Below, one piece after another: positions 26,201 to 32,051 of a DNA stretch of 32,051 bases. How positions within the stretch are numbered: position 1 is the stretch's first letter; every line of letters begins with the position of its first letter. The notes under the pieces were generated by a model. That model saw only the letters and a program-made list of their open reading frames with translations. It did not search any database and was not told where the DNA came from. This DNA comes from Cytophagales bacterium (GTDB taxonomy: Bacteria > Bacteroidota > Bacteroidia > Cytophagales > Cyclobacteriaceae), in assembly GCA_003504855.1 (NCBI GenBank), contig DNZD01000050.1, positions 1-32,051 of the forward strand, in the 5' to 3' direction. Made by a program: the position numbers and the translations under genes.

Positions 26201-26920
26201 CGACTCGGGCAATGGGCCTATGTGAAAGCAGGCCCTATCTTTCACCGCGGTGAGGTGGTGAAACCCAGTGGTGATCGTTTTATCAATGTCTACGACGCCA
26301 CTTTGCCCGAATCCATATTGGCAATTCCCCGCACCTTCCTGGGTGTTGGCTATGTCGTTGGTATCGATCGGCGGGATAATATCACCTATACCACGCGTGG
26401 TTTGATGCTGAAGTATACTTCCCGCTGGATGAATGGACTGGATGCGCCCAACTATACATCGCACAATGCAAGCCTCACGATTTACCAGTCCTTCCGATTG
26501 CCGGCGAAAGTGACCTATGTATTCAATGCAGGAGGTGGTTTTAATACTGGAACCTATCAGTTGTTCCAGGCCCAGGCGTTAGATGGCAAAACCGATGTGC
26601 GCGGTTTCCGGAAGACCCGGTTCTATGGTGACTCCAAGGCCTACTTCAATAATGAGATGCGGGTACGGTTGGGTAACCTCCGAACATTCCTTTTTCCGGC
26701 TTCGTTTGGCGTTCATGCGTTTTATGACGTGGGCCGGGTATGGTACAAGGACGCCAATGGGGTTGATCCCTCAGCACCCACCGGCACTTCTGATGTGTGG
26801 CACCACGGTTATGGTGGTGGTATCTGGCTCATCCCATACGAAATGACCACCATCGTTTCCGAGGTTGGCCATTCAGCAGAGGGCACCTTGTTTTACCTCC
26901 GTTTAGGGTTCAACTTCTGA
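23249..26920 (+). CDS. Metallophosphatase / kinase-like / outer-membrane barrel fusion protein
   Basis: 1223 residues. A signal peptide (WILGFLAFWPSVVALAQ) is followed by a calcineurin-type phosphoesterase at ~28-310 with all metal motifs: GDGG (D35), GDNIYP (D65), GNHDW (N106, H107), GHHP (H208) and GHEHALQ (H289, H291). Residues ~400-700 are unassigned by simple reading but carry kinase-like signatures: GGGAETMALRL (428-438), LRTVEK (K453), RLFDMWIGDWDRHDDQWRW (D581, D583, H585) and PIPRDRDQAF (D608, D610). A short GGKDIFHF...GGEGKDSL segment (784-811) resembles an RTX-type beta-roll. From ~865 to the end is a surface-antigen-like beta-barrel ending FYLRLGFNF. The phosphatase and barrel are well supported; the kinase-like reading is inference. 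The protein should display its enzymatic parts at the outer membrane. Confidence 0.85.
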   Translation: MRLWILGFLAFWPSVVALAQPQPHFASQAIILIGDGGAEQVINLRDQIHALTTQGIPATVIFLGDNIYPKGMPDKLSPDRPEAERRLMEQLDLAAGAERIYVVPGNHDWKNGHHDGLSYLKNQQAFIDSLHKSNVYFLPRDGCPGPEEIKLADDVLLVVLNTQWFLHPWDKPEGDQSPCDSKSAADVTIHLDDMLNRNQGKRIIVAGHHPVYTYGPHGGVFTWKDHLFPLTAAQKNLYVPLPIVGSLVPLYRSVFGHVQDAAHPVNKALRHGLEDVLSAYPGTIYVSGHEHALQYTASDSVYYVVSGAASKSSAVRQKGKARFVSPDQGIAQLLLMKDGTINIEYYTLKGKVFETVVPKVKAYAPEKFVTSSADTLWVGSRASFQYDANNFRRRLLGANYRAEWALRLQLEAFDIGREHGGLSILSKGGGAETMALRLADHQGRQFTLRTVEKFPERALPVSFRKTFVQAVKQDQVSAEHPYAALVIPRLASAAGIYHTNPKVVYAPNDQRWGVYRKDFAGQPMMFEERPDGSGKGMDFFGNPTKMISTHRMLEHMADDNDIKIDQPWVLRSRLFDMWIGDWDRHDDQWRWGEYGTKKEKVYRPIPRDRDQAFFLNEGFLPARLRKRHNFPQLEGFGDHVRWVPGLMKVGRHFDRSFLNQLNREDFRRVALDLSQHLTDASIDSALRAWPKDVFALHGQEIARRLKSRRSNLVADAQIYYAFLAREVDVVGSNQSEWFDATWLPGGNLSVKMYNINKQGHKGRLLFDREFVAHETRELRLYGLGGKDIFHFAGVSGRQKVRIVGGEGKDSLINESSGRRRVWVYDQPAGIQLAGRRVFNRTSDDQHVNDYDRKDFEYNRFAPKHTVSYNIDDGIFLGPGFSTIAHGFRKKPYSSHHMLQASVAVRTLSFTVKYEGRFPQWIGKWDLEIDADVRSPNFVNNFFGWGNESVYDQNINQQPNLDVPNAIDYYRLRFRDFRGEARLRRRLGQWAYVKAGPIFHRGEVVKPSGDRFINVYDATLPESILAIPRTFLGVGYVVGIDRRDNITYTTRGLMLKYTSRWMNGLDAPNYTSHNASLTIYQSFRLPAKVTYVFNAGGGFNTGTYQLFQAQALDGKTDVRGFRKTRFYGDSKAYFNNEMRVRLGNLRTFLFPASFGVHAFYDVGRVWYKDANGVDPSAPTGTSDVWHHGYGGGIWLIPYEMTTIVSEVGHSAEGTLFYLRLGFNF

Positions 26921-26999
26921 TGCAGGGTCCCGGGTCGGGTGATTTCCGGCTTCATTTGAGTCCATGATGCAAGTTTATCGCCTAATACCGTCGGTTATT

Positions 27000-27029
27000 T
27001 TGGAATTTTACGAACCCTTGCTATACTTG
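27000..27029 (+). promoter_or_regulatory. Promoter of ribosomal protein THX and probably of the trp operon
   Basis: TTG at 27000-27002 (in TTTTG), 19 bases, TATACTTG at 27022-27029, one mismatch from TAnnTTTG. The leader to the THX start codon would be ~15 bases. No similar element occurs between here and trpE. Confidence 0.6.
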
Positions 27030-27051
27030 CCGAATAATTAGATAATTCACC

Positions 27052-27237
27052 ATGGGAAGAGGAGATAAGAAATCAAAAAAGGGTAAGATTCGCTTGGGTA
27101 CCTATGGCGTGTCCCGCAACAAGAAGTTGATCAAGGCGCGCCTGAAGCGTGTTGCTTCCCGCCCGGCAGCTGCTGTTGCTGTGGAGGCTAAGCCTAAAGC
27201 CAAGCGTGTTGTTCGCAAAAAAGAGTCCGCTGAATAG
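27052..27237 (+). CDS. 30S ribosomal protein THX
   Basis: 61 residues, strongly basic. The N-terminus MGRGDKKSKKGKIRLGTYGVSR matches the small THX family (consensus MGKGDxKTxKGKxxxGxYGxxR), which sits at the top of the 30S head in Thermus. The C-terminal half (residues ~38-61) is an Ala/Lys/Arg extension (AVAVEAKPKAKRVVRKK) beyond the minimal THX core, a feature of longer versions. Its TAG stop is followed after only 3 bases by the ATG of the trp leader peptide, so the two are very likely translated from one transcript. Confidence 0.85.
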   Translation: MGRGDKKSKKGKIRLGTYGVSRNKKLIKARLKRVASRPAAAVAVEAKPKAKRVVRKKESAE

Positions 27238-27240
27238 ACT

Positions 27241-27312
27241 ATGAAATTCACGTTTACAGCATGCTGGTGGTGGCACGGATCTGAATCGGATCGGTGCAAG
27301 GCTGCTTTGTAA
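27241..27312 (+). CDS. trpL: trp operon leader peptide (three consecutive Trp codons)
   Basis: ATG 27241 opens 23 codons ending at TAA 27310-27312. The peptide reads MKFTFTAC, then Trp-Trp-Trp (TGG at 27265-27273), then HGSESDRCKAAL. Three Trp in a 23-residue peptide directly before an attenuator and trpE is the hallmark of transcription attenuation by ribosome stalling. The Trp codons lie immediately before RNA segment 1, and the stop codon lies 7 bases after segment 2, both as the mechanism requires. It starts 3 bases after the THX stop codon, so it may be translated by ribosomes re-initiating from that gene. Confidence 0.88.
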   Translation: MKFTFTACWWWHGSESDRCKAAL

Positions 27313-27369
27313 ACCATTGAAATAAATTATTTCATGAAGCCCGCCCCGATCCAGGGGCGGGCTTTTTTT
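27273..27369 (+). promoter_or_regulatory. trp attenuator with alternative hairpins 1:2, 2:3 and 3:4
   Basis: Hairpin 1:2: GCAC-g-GATC (27273-27281) pairs with GATC-g-GTGC (27289-27297). Antiterminator 2:3: GGATCGGTGCAAGGCT (27288-27303) pairs with AGCCCGCCCCGATCC (27338-27352) through 7+2+4 base pairs. Terminator 3:4: AGCCCGCCCC with GGGGCGGGCT. A 7-bp helper hairpin TGAAATA-AAT-TATTTCA (27318-27334) sits in the loop of the antiterminator and would bring segments 2 and 3 together. A ribosome stalled at the Trp codons covers segment 1, frees 2 for pairing with 3 and lets polymerase reach trpE. A ribosome that reaches the stop covers segment 2 and the terminator forms. Confidence 0.85.
27337..27369 (+). 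terminator. Intrinsic terminator (segments 3:4) of the trp attenuator
   Basis: AGCCCGCCCC and GGGGCGGGCT form a perfect 10-bp GC-rich stem with loop GATCCA, followed by a seven-T run. It ends 10 bases before the trpE start codon. It probably also terminates the ribosomal protein THX transcript. Confidence 0.93.
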
Positions 27370-27379
27370 ATGCTTGATT

Positions 27380-28780
27380 ATGATGTACAAACTGAAGACA
27401 CGAAACAAAAAACTGCTGGCCGACACCTTTACACCGGTGACGATCTACCTGAAACTCCGTGATGTATTCGCCGGAAGTCTTTTACTGGAAAGCTCGGACT
27501 ACCACAGCCACGAGAACAGCTTGTCGTTTATTTGCTGCGATCCGATGGCATCCATTACGGTGGACCAGGAACGGATTGTGACGGAATATCCGGATAAGCG
27601 CAGGCACACGGAGGTCATTGCGAACCGGAGTCAGGTGCTCCAGTCACTCGACGACTTCCGAAAATCATTTGATGTATCCGGTGATGCATCCAAGTATAAC
27701 CCATCCGGGCTTTTTGGTTATATGACCTATGACGCGGTGCGATATTTTGAAGAAGTGGATATATCTGTGACAAACCCGATGATACCAGACATTCTCTACA
27801 AACTGTATCGCTATGTGATCATCGTCGATCATTTCAGCAATGAGCTTACCCTGGTGGAGTATGTGAAGGAGGGACATCAGCAAGAGGATGGCTTGGAGCG
27901 TTTGGAGAAAATCATTTTCAATAACCGGTTCTCCACCTTCCCGTTTTATCTGTCCGGCGAGGAGCAGGCTTCTGGTTCGGATCAGGAGTTTATAGAAGGT
28001 GTGAAACAAGGCATTCATCACTGTCATCGCGGGGATGTATTCCAAATTGTGCTGTCGAGGCGGTTCACCCGTGGATTTCGGGGAGATGAATTCAATGTGT
28101 ACCGGTCGCTGCGCTCCATCAATCCTTCTCCATACTTGTTCTATTTCGACTACGGGAACTTCAAAATATTCGGTTCATCGCCGGAAGCACAGATCCAGGT
28201 ACGCAATGGTTCGGCCAGTATTTATCCTATCGCCGGAACGTTTCGTCGCAGCGGCAATGATAAGGAAGACTCTGAATTGGCAGAACGCCTCAGTCGTGAC
28301 GAAAAGGAAAATGCGGAGCATGTCATGCTGGTAGATCTTGCCCGCAATGACCTCAGTCGCGATTCGGACCAGGTCACGGTAGAGGTGTTTAAGGAAATTC
28401 AATACTACAGTCATGTGATCCACCTCGTAAGCAAAGTCACCGGGCATCTACATGACCCGCAGGCTTCGTTGCAATTAGCCGCCGACACCTTTCCGGCCGG
28501 TACCCTTTCCGGTGCACCGAAAATCAAGGCTATGTCACTCATCAACCAATTGGAAAAGGTTAATCGGAGCTTTTATGGAGGGGCGTTGGGCTTTATAGGC
28601 TTTAATGGCGACATCAACCATGCCATTATGATCCGGACATTCCTCAGTCAGCACAATGAACTAATCTGTCAGGCAGGTGCTGGTGTAGTGGCGAAGTCTG
28701 TTCCGGAAAGTGAATTGCAGGAAGTGAACAATAAGCTGGAGGCCTTGAAAAGAGCCCTGGTCATGGCCGAACGCATCTAA
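27380..28780 (+). CDS. trpE: Anthranilate synthase component I
   Basis: 466 residues from ATG 27380; ATG 27383 is equally possible and the upstream TTG would start almost inside the terminator. The enzyme makes anthranilate from chorismate, with ammonia supplied by TrpG, as the first step of tryptophan synthesis. The feedback Trp-binding motif LLESS is at residues ~35-39, so allosteric inhibition is likely retained. The chorismate-binding domain fills the C-terminal half: GDVFQIVLSRRF (~218-229), SIYPIAGTFRR, DEKENAEHVMLVDLARNDL, FPAGTLSGAPKIKAM and YGGALGFIGF. It is the first structural gene of trpEGDCFB and directly follows the attenuator. Confidence 0.96.
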   Translation: MMYKLKTRNKKLLADTFTPVTIYLKLRDVFAGSLLLESSDYHSHENSLSFICCDPMASITVDQERIVTEYPDKRRHTEVIANRSQVLQSLDDFRKSFDVSGDASKYNPSGLFGYMTYDAVRYFEEVDISVTNPMIPDILYKLYRYVIIVDHFSNELTLVEYVKEGHQQEDGLERLEKIIFNNRFSTFPFYLSGEEQASGSDQEFIEGVKQGIHHCHRGDVFQIVLSRRFTRGFRGDEFNVYRSLRSINPSPYLFYFDYGNFKIFGSSPEAQIQVRNGSASIYPIAGTFRRSGNDKEDSELAERLSRDEKENAEHVMLVDLARNDLSRDSDQVTVEVFKEIQYYSHVIHLVSKVTGHLHDPQASLQLAADTFPAGTLSGAPKIKAMSLINQLEKVNRSFYGGALGFIGFNGDINHAIMIRTFLSQHNELICQAGAGVVAKSVPESELQEVNNKLEALKRALVMAERI

Positions 28781-28791
28781 TTGAAGTGGAT

Positions 28792-29358
28792 ATGAAAATC
28801 TTGTTGCTGGATAACTACGATTCTTTCACCTACAACCTGGTACACCTCATCCGGAGTCTGGGTCATCAGGTAGACGTAATTAGAAATGATAAAATCACCC
28901 TAGAAGGGGTGAAGGCCTATGATAAGATCGTGCTCTCTCCCGGCCCGGGTGTTCCTGACGAAGCGGGGATCATGAAGTCGGTGGTGAAGGAATATGGACC
29001 GACCAAAAGTATTCTGGGCGTTTGCCTTGGTCATCAGGGTATTGCGGAAGTCTATGGAGCAAAGCTCTTCAATATGCCCCAGGTAAGACATGGTGTCACG
29101 TGCTCGTTGCAGGTGTCGGATTCCGGAGAGGCTTTATACTATGGGGTGCCGGATACCTTTCAGGTGGCACAATATCATTCCTGGGCAGTGGAAGCAGGTA
29201 GTATCCCCGATAATTTGAAAGTGACTGCCGTGAATGAGGCCGGGTTGATTATGTCGATTGCCCATCGGCAATTTGATGTACGGGGCGTTCAGTACCATCC
29301 GGAATCAATCATGACTTCGTATGGAAAAGAAATTATGTTGAATTGGTTATCCCGATAG
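28792..29358 (+). CDS. trpG: Anthranilate synthase component II, glutamine amidotransferase
   Basis: 188 residues from ATG 28792 (MKILLLDNYDSFTYNLVH). It is a class I glutamine amidotransferase that hydrolyses glutamine and passes ammonia to TrpE. The catalytic triad is visible: C78 in GVCLGHQ, and H169 and E171 in QYHPES. The oxyanion-hole motif SPGPGVPDEAG is intact. It lies 11 bases after trpE and 2 bases before trpD. It is a stand-alone protein, not fused to TrpD as in enterics. In some bacteria this subunit also serves aminodeoxychorismate synthase; that cannot be judged here. Confidence 0.96.
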   Translation: MKILLLDNYDSFTYNLVHLIRSLGHQVDVIRNDKITLEGVKAYDKIVLSPGPGVPDEAGIMKSVVKEYGPTKSILGVCLGHQGIAEVYGAKLFNMPQVRHGVTCSLQVSDSGEALYYGVPDTFQVAQYHSWAVEAGSIPDNLKVTAVNEAGLIMSIAHRQFDVRGVQYHPESIMTSYGKEIMLNWLSR

Positions 29359-29360
29359 GT

Positions 29361-30359
29361 ATGAAACAGATCTTAAATGAATTGATAGAACACCGTTCGC
29401 TGGATAAGGAGACTGCCCGGCAGGTGCTGATGGATCTGGCGGCGGGGAAATACAATCCCAGTCAGATGAGTGCATTCATGACAGTATACATGATGCGGGC
29501 CATCACCCTGGCTGAGTTGCAGGGTTTCCGCGATGCGATGTTGGAATTGTGTCTGCCGGTTAAGGTGGATCGTCCGGTTATGGATGTATGCGGCACGGGT
29601 GGTGATGGCAAGAATACCTTTAATATCTCAACGTTGTCTTCGTTTGTCGTGGCCGCGGCCGGACAGCCGGTAGCCAAACATGGTAACTACGGTGTTTCCT
29701 CGGTCAGTGGATCATCCAACGTGCTCGAATATTTTGGATACAAATTCACCAATAAGAAAGAGGTATTGGACCGAAGTCTGGATGAAGCCAATATATTTTT
29801 CATGCATGCACCTTTGTTTCACCCGGCGATGAAAAATATGGCGCCGATCCGGAAGGAGCTTGGTGTCAAGACTTTCTTTAATATGCTTGGGCCCATGGTA
29901 AATCCTGCCTTCCCGCCGTTGCAGTTGGTGGGTGTTTTTAATTTGGAACTGGCCCGGTTGTACGGCTATCTGTATCAGCAGACCGATAAGAAGTTTATGG
30001 TGTTGCATGATGTCCAGGGCTATGATGAGGTTTCTCTCACCGGACCCGTAAAGGTTTTTGCGGACACCGGCGAACGGTTGTACACACCTGCGGATTTGCA
30101 GATGCCTGAGATTTCATCGCAGGACATTCTGGGTGGGAGCACGGTTGAGGAATCAGCCAGGCTATTCTTAACAATACTGGAAGGTCACGGTACCACCGCC
30201 CAGCAGCAGGTGGTGGTGGCAAATGCTGCCCTTGCGTTGTTTTGTGCCGACCGGAAGTCCGGATGGAGCTCTGCAGTGAGCAAGGCAACGGAGAGCCTGC
30301 TATCGGGCAGAGCGTTGGGTACGTTTAAGAAGTTAATTGCCATTAGCCAGGAATCATGA
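29361..30359 (+). CDS. trpD: Anthranilate phosphoribosyltransferase
   Basis: 332 residues from ATG 29361 (MKQILNELIEHRSL); an upstream TTG in frame overlaps trpG and is less likely. It transfers phosphoribosyl from PRPP to anthranilate. The PRPP-binding glycine loop is CGTGGDGKNTFNIST (from residue 77), followed by VAKHGNYGVSSVSGSSNVLEYFG (the KHG anthranilate/Mg region) and the HPAMKNMAPIRKELGVKTFFNMLGPM motif. All are intact. The TGA stop overlaps the trpC start codon in ATGA, implying translational coupling. Confidence 0.97.
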   Translation: MKQILNELIEHRSLDKETARQVLMDLAAGKYNPSQMSAFMTVYMMRAITLAELQGFRDAMLELCLPVKVDRPVMDVCGTGGDGKNTFNISTLSSFVVAAAGQPVAKHGNYGVSSVSGSSNVLEYFGYKFTNKKEVLDRSLDEANIFFMHAPLFHPAMKNMAPIRKELGVKTFFNMLGPMVNPAFPPLQLVGVFNLELARLYGYLYQQTDKKFMVLHDVQGYDEVSLTGPVKVFADTGERLYTPADLQMPEISSQDILGGSTVEESARLFLTILEGHGTTAQQQVVVANAALALFCADRKSGWSSAVSKATESLLSGRALGTFKKLIAISQES

Positions 30360-31156
30360 ACATTCTCGATACCATTGTAGCCAGGAAGCAGCAGGAGGTG
30401 GCGGAGCGAAAGAATCGCGTGCCGCTGAAAGTATTGGAGCAACGGCCCTTGTTTTCGAGGGAGGTGATCTCCATCCGCCAACACCTGCTCGATGCCAGCC
30501 GTACCGGGATCATAGCTGAGTTCAAAAGAAAATCTCCAAGCCGTGGCGTGATTAATGGTTCGGCCGTTGTTGAAGAAGTTACCCAGGGGTATTGTAAGGC
30601 AGGGGCCTCTGCATTGTCAGTACTCACGGATACATATTTTTTTGGTGGGAGTGACCAGGATCTCCTGTCTGCCAGGCGTGTCAATGCATGCCCGATTTTG
30701 CGCAAGGACTTTATCCTCGAAGAGTACCAGATTGTTGAGGCCAGGTCGTTGGGTGCTGATGTCATTTTGCTCATAGCTGCCATTCTTGAACCCGGACAGA
30801 CGCGTGCGTTGGTTGAATTTGCACATGGATTGGGATTAGAGGTGTTGCTGGAAGTGCATGATGAAGTGGAATTGCGAACTCACCTGGACGCCGGGATGGA
30901 TCTGATGGGCGTTAACAACCGTAACCTGAAGACTTTTGAATTATCGGTTGATACCAGCCGAAAGCTGGTGGAATTGATTCCTCCTTCAGTGCTGCGGGTA
31001 TCGGAGAGTGGTATCGAGTCCCCTGAGACCATTCATGAACTGCGAGGGCTTGGTTTCAACGGATTTTTGATTGGGCAAACGTTTATGCAAGCCGCTGACC
31101 CTGCCCGGGCGGCGATGGAATTTATGAATCAGGTTCGTCAACATCCACGCTCATGA
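30356..31156 (+). CDS. trpC: Indole-3-glycerol phosphate synthase
   Basis: 266 residues forming a single TIM barrel that converts CdRP to indole-3-glycerol phosphate. Active-site residues are visible: IIAEFKRKSPSRG (E55, K57), ILRKDFILEEYQI (K117), LEVLLEVHDEVEL, LMGVNNRNLKTF and VSESGIESPE, in the usual order for the family. It is separate from TrpF, unlike the fused E. coli enzyme. It overlaps trpD by 4 bases and trpF by 4 bases (both ATGA). Confidence 0.97.
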   Translation: MNILDTIVARKQQEVAERKNRVPLKVLEQRPLFSREVISIRQHLLDASRTGIIAEFKRKSPSRGVINGSAVVEEVTQGYCKAGASALSVLTDTYFFGGSDQDLLSARRVNACPILRKDFILEEYQIVEARSLGADVILLIAAILEPGQTRALVEFAHGLGLEVLLEVHDEVELRTHLDAGMDLMGVNNRNLKTFELSVDTSRKLVELIPPSVLRVSESGIESPETIHELRGLGFNGFLIGQTFMQAADPARAAMEFMNQVRQHPRS

Positions 31157-31785
31157 CCCCATCGCAAATCAGGTTGAAAGTATGTGGCATGCGTGACAGC
31201 GCAAACATCCGTGCCGTGGCCGAGTTGGGTCCAGACTATATGGGATTCATTTTCTTTAAGGGCTCACGCCGGTATGTGGGTGACGCCTTCGTGATGCCGG
31301 ATATACCGGATCGTATTAAGCGCGTTGGTGTTTTTGTGGATCAATCAAGCACGGAAATCAAACGCCTGGCCCAACGGCATCGGCTTGATCTTATTCAGCT
31401 CCATGGAAAGGAATCGCCTGCGCAGTGTGCGGAGCTTGTTCTAACGGGCGTGAAGTTGATGAAGGCTTTTTCCATTGGTTCACAGGTTGATTTTGCTGTT
31501 CTTGAACCTTATCCGCCCTATATTGAATATGTGCTTTTTGACACCGCCGGGCCGCAGGCAGGCGGAAATGGAGTTGATTTCGATTGGAAGTTATTAAAGC
31601 AGTATGATCAGTCCATTCCGTTTTTTCTGGCTGGTGGGTTGTCACCAGGGCGTAATGACTGGGGAATACTTCAGGGAATGAACATTCATGCGCTGGATGT
31701 CAATTCCGGAGTAGAGGTAGAGCCGGGAATGAAAAATGTGGCGCTGGTAAAAGAAATGTTGAACATTAGAAATCAATGGTTATGA
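31153..31785 (+). CDS. trpF: Phosphoribosylanthranilate isomerase
   Basis: 210 residues, TIM barrel, catalysing the Amadori rearrangement of PRA to CdRP. The expected catalytic pair is C11 in LKVCGMRD and D130 in [14 protein letters not shown]. Further family motifs are [20 protein letters not shown] and LIQLHGKE, and the phosphate-binding [10 protein letters not shown] and [16 protein letters not shown]. It overlaps trpC and trpB by 4 bases each, so the whole trpD-C-F-B block is translationally coupled. Confidence 0.96.
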   Translation: MTPSQIRLKVCGMRDSANIRAVAELGPDYMGFIFFKGSRRYVGDAFVMPDIPDRIKRVGVFVDQSSTEIKRLAQRHRLDLIQLHGKESPAQCAELVLTGVKLMKAFSIGSQVDFAVLEPYPPYIEYVLFDTAGPQAGGNGVDFDWKLLKQYDQSIPFFLAGGLSPGRNDWGILQGMNIHALDVNSGVEVEPGMKNVALVKEMLNIRNQWL

Positions 31786-32051
31786 AATACGATGTATCTG
31801 ATCGGGGATATTATGGAAGGTTTGGCGGCGCCTATATTCCAGAGATGTTGTATCCCAACGTAGAGGAGTTGAGATCCAACTACCTGACTATCATCCATGA
31901 TCCGGCATTTCAATCGGCGTTTCATCAGTTGCTCCGCGACTTTGTTGGGCGACCTACGCCGTTGTACCACGCCCGTCGTTTGTCTGAAGCGGTGGGAGCC
32001 AAGGTGTACCTGAAACGCGAGGACCTGTGCCATACCGGTCCACACAAGATC
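31782..32051 (+). CDS. trpB: Tryptophan synthase beta chain (3' partial, cut by window end)
   Basis: 90 residues are visible from ATG 31782, whose ATGA overlaps the trpF stop. The frame stays open to the last base. The product begins [20 protein letters not shown] and continues through [16 protein letters not shown] and [16 protein letters not shown]. This is the standard N-terminus of the PLP enzyme that joins indole and serine; K89 in HTGPHK should be the Schiff-base lysine. The rest, and presumably trpA, lie outside the window. Confidence 0.95.
   Translation, partial: MKYDVSDRGYYGRFGGAYIPEMLYPNVEELRSNYLTIIHDPAFQSAFHQLLRDFVGRPTPLYHARRLSEAVGAKVYLKREDLCHTGPHKI

Overview
The window looks like chromosomal DNA of a Bacteroidota bacterium, most likely of the Cytophagales. 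The evidence is: Bacteroidota-type promoters (TTG, 19 bases, TAnnTTTG), many secreted beta-barrel proteins with ~20-residue signal peptides ending in AQ, a THX-type small ribosomal protein, a Bacteroidota-type arginyltransferase and the gene order trpE-G-D-C-F-B. The assignment comes from sequence patterns alone. I saw no insertion sequence, prophage, CRISPR array or rRNA; there is one tRNA (Glu, UUC).

Layout. 1-2658: 3' part of a large gene for a zinc-peptidase / beta-propeller / barrel protein, cut by the window edge exactly at its HEYRH motif. 2740-4917: a two-lipoyl E2 acyltransferase and hslV behind a consensus promoter. 4918-7851 (minus): a secreted serine hydrolase, a class III aminotransferase and a small secreted protein. 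8218-10110: a drug/metabolite-type transporter facing GAPDH across a shared terminator. 10262-10333: tRNA-Glu with its own promoter and terminator. 10440-13581: a run of small secreted or lipoprotein genes of mostly unknown function, including one frame-disrupted gene. 13663-15053 (minus): a band-7/SPFH membrane protein preceded by a 42-residue single-helix protein. 15421-16155: arginyltransferase. 16161-18746 (minus): START-like protein, a seven-blade RCC1 lipoprotein and a beta-barrel protein. 18879-21618: an LtaS-like sulfatase-fold membrane enzyme and a GIN-domain lipoprotein. 21615-23185: YebC, a small hypothetical protein and a GNAT acetyltransferase. 23249-26920: a giant metallophosphatase / kinase-like / barrel fusion. 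27052-32051: a ribosomal protein THX gene running directly into a trp leader, then trpE, trpG, trpD, trpC, trpF and the start of trpB.

The most notable system is at 27241-27369. A 23-codon leader peptide with three consecutive Trp codons is followed by a complete set of mutually exclusive RNA hairpins (1:2, 2:3 antiterminator, 3:4 terminator) just before trpE. This is a textbook-style trp attenuator. Its leader begins 3 bases after the stop codon of the ribosomal protein gene, and the only good promoter lies upstream of that gene. The ribosomal protein and the tryptophan operon therefore probably share a transcript, with the attenuator doubling as the terminator of the ribosomal protein gene. 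The second notable item is the 1223-residue fusion, whose central part carries kinase-like motifs (GGG loop, LRTVEK lysine, GDWDRH, DRDQAF) between a metallophosphatase and an outer-membrane barrel.
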